DNA from: Asterias rubens
Taxonomy: Eukaryota; Echinodermata; Asteroidea; Forcipulatida; Asteriidae
Assembly (NCBI RefSeq): GCF_902459465.1
Contig: NC_047068.1
Coordinates: 9,300,001-9,364,000, forward strand
Direction: 5' to 3'
DNA length: 64,000 nt
Position numbers and translations under genes: made by a program. The notes under the pieces were generated by a model. That model was given only the letters and a program-made list of their open reading frames with translations. It ran no database searches and had not been told where the DNA came from. Below, piece by piece: positions 36,590-46,300 of the stretch (position 1 is its first letter; each line of letters begins with the position of its first letter).

Positions 36590-37017
36590 CGGGACACCTT
36601 TGAGTAGTTATCAATAGTGTCCAGTGCCTTTAAAGGCAGTGGACACTATCGGTAATTACTCACACAATAATTATTGGCATAAAACCTTACTTGGTGACGA
36701 GTAATGGGGAGAGGTTGATGGTATAAAACATTGTGAGAAACGGCTCCATCTGAAGTGCCATAGTTTTAGACAAAGACGTAATTTTCCACGAATTTGATTT
36801 CGAGACCTCAGATTAAGAACTTGAGGTCTCGAAAGCAAACATCTAAACGCACACAACTTCGTGTGACAAGGGTGTTTTTTCTTTCATTATTATCTCGCAA
36901 GTTCGATGACCGATTGAGCTCAAATTTTCACAGGTTTGTTATGTTATGCTTATATTGAGATACACCAACTGTTAGGGCTAGTCTTTGACAATTACCAATA
37001 GTGTCCACTGCCTTTAA
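36590..37017. mobile_element. R1 element, copy 9, with a solo right end
   Basis: A complete copy at 36630-37017 is preceded by a solo R1 right end (TATCAATAGTGTCCAGTGCCTTTAA), so two elements meet at one shared TTAA. The site is about 0.45 kb upstream of the CAP-C start codon. Confidence 0.85.
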
Positions 37018-37254
37018 AGCATCAAAGGTACAGCTATTATAAGCACAACGAAGATATGCTTATAAGAAATAGGTTACCAGCCAAATGCACCTTTGAATCG
37101 TATCTTGTTCAGCAGAAGATTGTCATTGATTACTTAGTATCTCTGTCAACCACATGGGGGGAGATCTTTGACAGTTACCAACAGCTTCTTCAGTTATTGT
37201 GAACAAACCTCTAACGTTATTTTGTTAAACTAAACATTCGGCGTTGATGAGTGA

Positions 37255-37450
37255 AAATCACTGTACTCGAATGGGATTCGAAGCAACGACCCCCGCCACT
37301 CTAGAGCAGACATCTTGACCACTAGACCACCACGACTGCTGAATGTGACCCGTGTGTCGTGTGTTCGAACCCCACCCTGGTATGTCATTTTGTGTGTTTT
37401 TCCCGCTTGACTCGGGAAAGCACTGAATCATACATCAAACTTGTTGGCGT
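37255..37450. mobile_element. Two opposed tRNA-like SINE fragments
   Basis: A minus-strand head (ATGGGATTCGAAGCAACGACC ... ACCACTAGACCACCACG) is followed at once by a plus-strand B box (GTGTTCGAACCCCACCC) and tail (TTGACTCGGGAAAGCACTG). Confidence 0.6.
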
Positions 37451-38469
37451 AGGGTTAAAACTAAACTAGTAGTAGACGTTATTTCTTTAAAACATTCGTT
37501 GTTAAAGTAAAGGTCATTGCCTGTAAATATCTTCTGGGATGTTTAAAGGTGCTTACTTATCGACGAGAAATACGACATAAAAGTAAACCCAGAGCAAAAT
37601 TGAACAGCATTATCCCTTTGGTCTCAACTCCCTTGGTCACTCTCCTCAGCCCACAAAGGATGGCTTACTAAAATTAACATTCAGGAAATAATATGACATG
37701 CAGCAAAAATCTTAAAGGCTACATTTGAACATATACATTATGTTCTTTATTCCACGTTCTGCATCTCCCCCCCCCCCCCCCCACCATTCTACTGTTTTAA
37801 GAGGAATACCAATATTCTTACCTTCAGCTCCCAGGCCCTAGTTCGTTTCACATTAACTATTTTTGTTTTCAAGAGTGGCTTTGCCTTGCTTGGGGCGAAC
37901 TTCCTAAAAAGAAAAAAAAGAAAAAAAAAAAAAAAAAAAAAAAACAGGCAGCGGAAATATGGCAGAGGGCGCAAACACCTTAAATCAGGGAGATGGCCCT
38001 TCATGACCTTCATATACCGACCGATTTGTCCACCTATAAGTATCAAGATTGAAACCATGTGGATTGTTCCTTTATCAGCCAACCTTCTTTTTCCGCATAC
38101 GTTTTCAATCAGTAAAGGTTCATTTATTTTCAGGTTTGACTTTCAAATTGAGTTTCCGACTAGTTTGGTGATATTTACAAGTGCTCTTAAACTTTAAAGA
38201 CAGTTTGCAACTCCAAAAAAATGTCCTATTAATCGAGTGCAAAATGGTTAGCATTGCGCCTATCAGAGTTGTAACACATTATAACGACTGAACTAGAACA
38301 GTTAGGCTTGAATGAAACCAAACACAGCCTCATATTTTTTCCCTTACACATGAACCGGTACTATTAATTTGAACACAAATTTCCTAGTGTCTCACCGCCG
38401 GTCTTTAGAAAGTCCACGATGAGACCTTTCATGTTCCCCTTTTCTGTTTTGACCATGGACCCTAAAGGT

Positions 38470-38860
38470 ATCTAAAGCCCTTTTCACACCACAGAGAAAT
38501 TTCCCGGGAAATAAACTCCCGAGAAAATCCCCTGAGTTTTTAACCCCACTGCCATCCATAGCAACCGTTCCCCACCCCATAAACTCCTGTGTACTATTTC
38601 CCAGGAATACGCTCGGTCGCTGCACACATACGATCAAACCCTGTCAGCTCATGCTGCGTCCCTACACTTGGGGGTAAGTTAAACCCACTTTTGTTCTCAC
38701 TAGCTTCTCTCTCCACCCCCACCCCCCACCCCCCCCCCGTTTTACCCAGGGGTTAACACCCTTAACCCTACCCCCTGAGCAGGGTTATTTAGTTTCCGGG
38801 AATAAGTTATTTCCCGAGAAAATCATAGGAGTTTTTTTGTAGTGTGAAAAGATCGACCAA
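38470..38860. mobile_element. Inverted-repeat element (CCCTTTTCACACCAC family)
   Basis: Left words CCTTTTCACACCACAGAG and TTTCCCGGGAAATAAACTCC are mirrored by GGGAATAAGTTATTTCCCG and GTAGTGTGAAAAGATC. A C-rich stretch is internal. No coding signal. Confidence 0.65.
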
Positions 38861-39156
38861 AAGTTACAGACAACATAATAAATATTTACTCTCGAATAAT
38901 ATTTATTCATGTCAATGTTATTACCATAGAATTTATGTTCTGTTATTATAGTAAATCATAAGTGGTATAATGGTCAAGCTCTGCATAATACTCAAGTTTG
39001 AATTATGTGTAATAATTTTTTTTTTATTTAAAGAAATGTTGAAAGTCATAACGAATCACAACAAGGTCAGTTGGGTAACTTGTGATAACTATTTAAACAT
39101 ACCTGCAATTGTTTGTAACACGCAGTTTTGTTGCCAATTTTCCGCTGTTAACGATA

Positions 39157-39565
39157 GCAACATTCCACAAAATACATTTTAAACTTGATGAACGCAGAAA
39201 TGAGTAAAACAATTTCATGAAAAGACGTTTTTACATGCTAAAATAATTTTCGTCTCATGATCAGTGAGACGAAAATTATTTTCATGACATTGTTTTACAA
39301 AATTTTCAAAAACTACAGCACCTCAGCACGTACATTTTTCAGGGAAGCTTTCTACTATCTGTTCAAGGTAGCAACATTCCACAAAATACAGTTTAAACTT
39401 GATGAACGCAGAAATAAGTAAAACAACGTCACGAAAATACGTTTTTACATGCTAAAATAATTTTCGTCTCATGATCAGTGAGACGAAAATTATTTTCATG
39501 ACATTGTTTTAACAAATTTTTCAAAAACAACAGCACCTCAGCACGTACATTTCAGCCAGTTCGGT
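39157..39565. repeat. Tandem duplication of an R3 hairpin half
   Basis: About 200 bases beginning TAGCAACATTCCACAAAATAC occur twice in a row (from about 39157 and 39367). Each copy carries the palindrome AAAATAATTTTCGTCTCATG...GAGACGAAAATTATTTTC and the word CAGCACCTCAGCACGTACAT. Confidence 0.8.
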
Positions 39566-39594
39566 TGGTTTGTAAAATATTTGTTTAAAGGCAC

Positions 39595-40060
39595 TAGATA
39601 CTATTGGTTATATATTATAACTATTCAAACATTGTTAGCATAAACATTAATTTTACGAGGTAACGAGCAATGAGCTGTTGATGTATAAAACATTGTGGGA
39701 AACGGCTCATTCTGAAGTTTAGTATAGTTTTTGAGAAAGAGGTATTTTCTCACTCAAGTATGAACAAAAAACTTCAGGCCTGAAGCCTTTTATTAGGCAT
39801 CTGAAAGCGTGCAACAAGGGTCTTTCATTATCCGATGACGAGTTGAGTCTAAATTTTCAAGAATTTGTTATTTCGCTTTGATGACATTTTTTTTAAACTT
39901 CTGCCTTACCTTGGACAGCCCCTGCCAACAAAGAATTATGTCCGAAGATTTTAAACAAATAAAAATACATAATAAATAATAATAAATTTCATGCACAAAT
40001 GTTGGGATACACCAAGTGAGAATACTGGTCTTTGTCAATAACCAAAGGTCTTCACATTTA
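39595..40060. mobile_element. R1 element, copy 10, diverged
   Basis: Begins TTAAAGGCACTAGATACTATTGG and ends near CAATAACCAAAGGTCTTCAC. An AT-rich insertion (about 39.88-39.99 kb) interrupts it. It lies just beyond the 3' end of gene D and contains its best poly(A) candidate, TTTATT at 40057-40062. Confidence 0.65.
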
Positions 40061-40367
40061 TTTTATGTGCATTTAAAAAAATCGTGAAATTTTTTAAATC
40101 GGAATTTGTAATGTGCATTAAAAAAGGGAAACTGTTAAAAAACTGTATTTATGGTTCCACCGTGTTTATACTTCTTTCAAGTGTTATCAAACCGCTTACT
40201 TGTAACTATTACCTAAAGGTACGTGCAATTAAAGTAACTCTAAACCCATATCAAAATCTTTACTTTAAAAGTCCTATATAAAAATACAGTCTATGTCTTT
40301 TTTTTTTTTTTTTTTTTACTTTGAAGAGCTTCAAACCTTCCCATCAGTGCTTGACTGGAGTGTTGCT

Positions 40368-43300
40368 TCAACATCCAATGAATGTCTTTGCAAAGTTCTG
40401 TCCTGCGCCCTCAACGGCCATGGTGTTCGAGTTTACCTTGTAGACGAGCTTTCCTCGTACGAAGTAGAAATATGCTGGTAAAATAGAATACAAAGAACAC
40501 ATTCATTATTTAAATGTAAATGATGAGATGCTGAGACAGAAGGAATGGGATCGGATGACAATACGGTTGTATTCTCGTGGAATGATGTGATTGCTTTCAT
40601 GACACAAAAAAAAAAACATTATTCATCGGACTTTGTAACGCTGAGAAAATTCAACTGTTACGGACCCTTTGTCACAATAAACTTAAAGCATTTGGGTACT
40701 TTTTCAAACTGTCCATAGATTTACATTAAACTTACAGGGTTTGAACTTGATAGTGGAAAGCTTCCCTTTAAATATTACTTTACTGAGGTGCTGTAGTTTT
40801 TGAGAAATGAGTAAAACAATGTCATGAGAATACGCTTGTAAATGCATAAAATAATTTTCGTCTCATGGGACGAAAACTATTTTCATGACATTGTTTTACT
40901 CATTACCCCAAAACTACAGCACCTCAGCACGTAATATTTTCAGGGAAGCTTTCTACTATCAGTATCTTCAAACTGTGTAAATTTAGTGTAAATCTGTGGA
41001 CATTGTGTTTTTTGTCCTACAAAAAGTACATACACCCATTAAGCCGTAGTCCTTTCCAGAAGAGACACGATAGGTATCCAGTGGTATTCAAAACAATATA
41101 TCGACAAACTGAGACCAGAATATTAGCTTGAATATAAAACTTTGCAGGGGTTTGTTTTTAGCTGCAAAGATTTAGACTGGTTTTCCTCTGTCTATAAAGG
41201 CAGTGGACACTATTGGTAATTACTCAAAATAGTTATTAGCCTAAAACCTTACTTGGTGACGAGTAATGGGGAGAGGTTGATAGTATAAAACATGGTGAGA
41301 AACGGCTCCCACTGAAGTGACATAGTTTTCGAGAAAGAAGCAATTTTCCACGAATCTAATTTGAGACCTCATAACTTCGTGTGACAAGGGTGTTTTTTCT
41401 TTCATTATTATCTCGCAAGTTCGATGACCGATTGAGCTCAAATTTTCATAGGTTTGTTACTTTATACACCAACTTTGAAAATTACCAATAGTGGTTTTCT
41501 TTTTACCCTGTCGACTAACACGGTCGGCCATTTATGGGAGTCAAAATTTTGACTCCCATAAATGGCCGACCGTGATAGTTCGCGACGTAAAAGGAAAACC
41601 GTGCAGTTTCGAGTGATACTTGTGTGGATCATTATATTCTACTTTTAAAACATCTTTCTAACCATATGAATTTCATAACTAACGGTTTCAAACGCTTTTA
41701 AAAGACCAACTCGTCCGATCCAAGGCAACGTGTTCCTTTAAAGAAAAGGTATTTGCTTTTTAGAACCCAATGATTTCATTGGATCGTTTTATTGGATAAA
41801 CGTGTCAATAACACAGATATGAAAAGCTCAGGTCGCATCCGAATTGGCATCTACAGCTACGGCTGGTGCTGAGGGCGTTGCAGGGACGTACTAATAGGAC
41901 AACACATGATGACGCAGAACTCTGCAACTCCTAAAGTAGCAGCCATTTCGGACACGGCCAAACAGGGAAAAAAATCCTCTAGTTCTACTTACAAGAGGGC
42001 GCTATGACTACAAACATTTTCAAAAATGTTGGCAATACTTTGTGTGAATCTGAATGATTGGTACTCACCACCCTGACGGAAAGCAGCAGTTATTCTCTGC
42101 GGTACACCACTAAAGATTGAGTCAATCTCTTCTGGGTTGTTCCTGGAGAGTGATTGGCTGATTTCGTCATACGTGTACACTTGAGATGTTTTAGCAGCTA
42201 TCATGTAGGTTACGTCAGACCTGCCGTCGTGTACCGCGGCGACTATAGGCACTGTTATACCTTTGTCAGTGTATAGATTTATGGGCCACCCTGGTAAACG
42301 ACGACGGTTGTTGCTAAACCGAGTCATCTTCTTCCCTGAAATCGACGAGTCGAAAACCTTTTAAAACCGCATTCCATAAGCCTTGCGGCCACTTTTAGAA
42401 AGTTCCTTTTAAAAAGCCCTTAGTGTCCAAAAATGTAATTAGCGCAATATAGAAGTATACCGGTTTGCTTGGAATATCAGAGAGCGCCCAATTACACTAC
42501 TCGGGTGTCTTCCACGAGGACGCATGCGGGAAGGGAACTCACTCCCCCTCCCTCCCCCCTGCGCCCATCAACAAATGGTAAAACAAGAAGAAGAAGAAAA
42601 ATTAGGCAAAACAGTATGAACAACTCGGGCACAGCATGAGGGGGGAATGCAAAGAGCAAAACATACTTTTTACCCAAATCAGAAACAAGTGCTTATTTTT
42701 TTTATCTGTGTGCAATTTTGGGCCAATCCATGTTGCCCCACCCCAACACCACCACCACCACCTATAATCAAGGAATCCCCATCAGCTGACACTCACCTCT
42801 GATCATCGTAATGGTATCCGGGAGATCTCCTGCTCCGTTCGTTATCTGATACAAAGCTTTCACGCCCTTCTTGACTGAAGAATGGTAGTTCTTGAGTAGC
42901 TCACCAGCCGGGGATGATAAGAGGTTTCCTTGATGGTCAAACCGCCAATACTTCTTACCCTACGCAGAAGGATTCAAGCACAAGGACAATATCAATATTA
43001 TTTGTCGGGGACCAGAGAGACCACGCCCATCAGTTCAGGGCCCAAATTCAAACTGCTGCTTAAGCAGAAAAAGTAGCTAAGCACAACCAAACTTTCCTTA
43101 CCAGAATAAGGTTACCACTTTACCCTGTGGCAATATCGGCTAAACTGATAGAGACTGAATCGAGCTGTGTAGAACTCCATGAAAGATACAAATACTTTTA
43201 CAAAATAACCTGCTGCTTACAGGGAATGTAAAGGGATGTCCATTCCTTACCTGGGAATGTAAAGGGATGACCGTTCCTTACCTGGGAATGTAAAGGGATG

Positions 43301-46300
43301 ACCGTTCCTTACTGGGAATGTAGAGGGATGACCGTTCCTTACTGGGAATGTAAAGGGATGACCGTTCCTTACTGGGAATGTAAAGGGATGACCGTTCCTT
43401 ACCTGGGAATGTAAAGGGATGACCGTTCCTTACCTGGGAATGTAAAGGGATGACCGTTCCTTACTGGGAATGTAAAGGGATGACCGTTCCTTACAGGGAA
43501 TGTAAAGGGATGACCGTTCCTTACAGGGAATGTAAAGGGATGACCGTTCCTTACAGGGAATGTAAAGGGATGACCGTTCCTTACCTTTATTACATTCAAC
43601 TCTCCATTGATCATAGCTACTGAATCAAACACGGTCTTACACAACAGGTCTGGTGTCTGCACCACATCGACCCCTCCAGATGGTTGGTTGGGATCTGAGC
43701 AGAACAATGAAAGAGGCACCATTCAACAACTTAGCAACCATAGTATACGAATGTACTTCTTAGATTTATTGTGAATAATCCGAAATCGTTATGTTATTAT
43801 GTGAGAAGAAATAAGCCCTGGCTGTTTGACTTGTTTGTGTGAATAAGTGAAATCACATAACAGTAATTCAGTATAGCTTGGTCAAGGTCCGATAAATACA
43901 TGAAATCATAATTCGTTATGAGGGTGTATTATCATTATGAAATAAACACATTAAAGATAGAAAAGTCACCACAATGTGCAACTTTTAGGTCAGGCATAAT
44001 AGTATACAACTCACCACATGTAAAACCAGGATCACGTGCGCCTGAAATTTGAGCAAAAAAAAATACCATTATTAATTGGCACTGGCGAACGATGTTGATG
44101 TTGTAAATTTTGGTTACGGGTTAAATTATAAAACAGCTATCTCCTTTATTTTGGGGGCTGGTCGTGGCCGATTGGTTAAAGGCACCGGACTCAAGCTCTG
44201 TTGTTTCTGACCAGCAGAGTGTGGGTTCAAGTCACAAGACACTTTTATCCTTGAACAAGATCCTTCACGATAATTGCTCTGTCCTTCGGATGGGACATGA
44301 AGCTATAGGTTCCGTGTGTTAGGATTGGAGTGCACGTAAGAGAAACCAGGGGTCGATTTCACAAAGGTGTCCTAACTTAAGACTAGTCCTAAGACTCTTG
44401 ATGACAGCTAGTCATAACTCGTTCTTACTCGATATAAGACTGATCTTAACTCTGTGTGAAATCCACCCAAGATCGTGGAAGAGTAGGGGTAAACCAGCCC
44501 TAAAAAGATAGGACTCTTACTATGTGCTGTCACTGTAGTATAATACGAAAGTGTAAGGTCGCCAGGGCTAGAGAAGCCTTTTGTTTCTTTTCCTAGCAAG
44601 TACACTCTTGTACAAGTTTCCTCAGGCTTGCGAGTTACAGTACTTAAGTTCACTTATAGGCCTAGGTCATCCTTGGTTTCATTATTATCAGAAATATATC
44701 AAACTTATATTTTTACAAAATATAAACTTTTAAAAATAATTATGTGATACTAGAATTAATTATAAAATATACTCACTACACGACCCGCACATGAGTGGAC
44801 AAGCCTTTGGTACCTCTGGGAACCATGAGCAAGCATAGGGACCTGGGTAGCCAGGGTTTGCACCACACTTAGGATCGTTATCCCGACACTCTTCTGCAGA
44901 TAAGAAACAATTCAAAATTTACATAAAATAAAGTATTTTTATTAAAATCATTTTAGAGAACCATACAAAACATATAGAACTTCAAATAGTTTGACTTATA
45001 AAAAAGAAATAAAATATTATCCCCGGGATTAAAAAAAAAAAAAAAAAAAAGCAATTTGTACTACTTAGTGGAGAGAAGCAATTAATGGAGAACTAGGATA
45101 GCCAATGTCTCGACACTCCATCTACAGACAAGTTGACATGACTTTAGACAACTATACCTCAAATATAACACTTCAAATAGTTTGACTAGGAGAAAGAAGT
45201 ATAACCCCCGGAATAATAAAAAAAAAGTAGCACTTTGCACTCCATAGTGGAGAGAAGCAATTAATGGAAAACTTACCCGCGCATGAGGCTCCTGTAAATC
45301 CGTTCGGACACTCACAGTAACACTTGTCTTTGTTCAACACCCCACAGTTCTGACAGGTCAAAGTGCATGCTGAAATTAAAAAATCCAACAACAGCAAAGA
45401 CATAAAAGTTTGCAAAATACTTATAAAATGTTGAAGTAAAACGCATATTTAAGTATACGATAGACTTGTCAACTTTGACTTTTTCATTCGGGCTATACCT
45501 AAGTGTTAATTTGTCAAATGAAAATACTTACAACAGCCCGCCTCCTCCAAGTTACATAGACCTGTAGATTGAAACACAATCAGTGGAGATTGAGTTAACG
45601 TAGTAGTGGGTTATGTTTCATCGGGTTAGGAAGGTTTAAGGGTAAGTTTGACTGTTTGATTGACTTGGTCAATATTAAACTCGGTACCATTTCCTTTCAG
45701 TTTGGTATTTTTTTTTACAACTACTGTATTGTAAATACCAACGAAACTTACTACATGTACTTGGTAAGGAGCGCTGAGAGTTGTACAAAGTACAAAACAT
45801 TGTGATAAACGACTCCCTTTATATTTTTCCTCACCTCAAACATTTGATATCAGAGAACGGCTTCAGGCTTGTATGCAGCCTTTCTCGGGCATTTTAAAGC
45901 ACACAATTCTTTGCAACAAAGTGTTTTCTTTATCTTTCAACTTCGAGGTTTGTTATGCAAATAATAACACCAAGTGAGAATATTGGTCTTTGACAATAGT
46001 ATACACAGGGCCCACTATAATATCGTCGAGCTGCTTCAGCACAAAAAGTAGCTAAGCACAACAAAATTATGCTTATTACAATAGAGTTATCAGCCAAAAT
46101 AACATCTCACAATTACTATCTGTGGCTGGTATCCTGCTTAATGTTGCTAAGCAAAATTGTGATAAGCAGTTTTGTCTGTAAATAGATGTTAAATTTGCAT
46201 CGGGAATAAAGAATATTAATTTTGGTTTTTACCCAGTGTTAGCACTGTATACTCAGTACTTTCCCGAGTCCTGTGAAAAAAATAACACAGGAATATTACT

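Noticed and set aside
43399..43722. Gene with VRNGHPFTFP repeats
   Set aside because: As a separate gene it is rejected. It is exon 9 of gene D plus read-through of the donor minisatellite. The possible alternative-donor use is kept as a finding.
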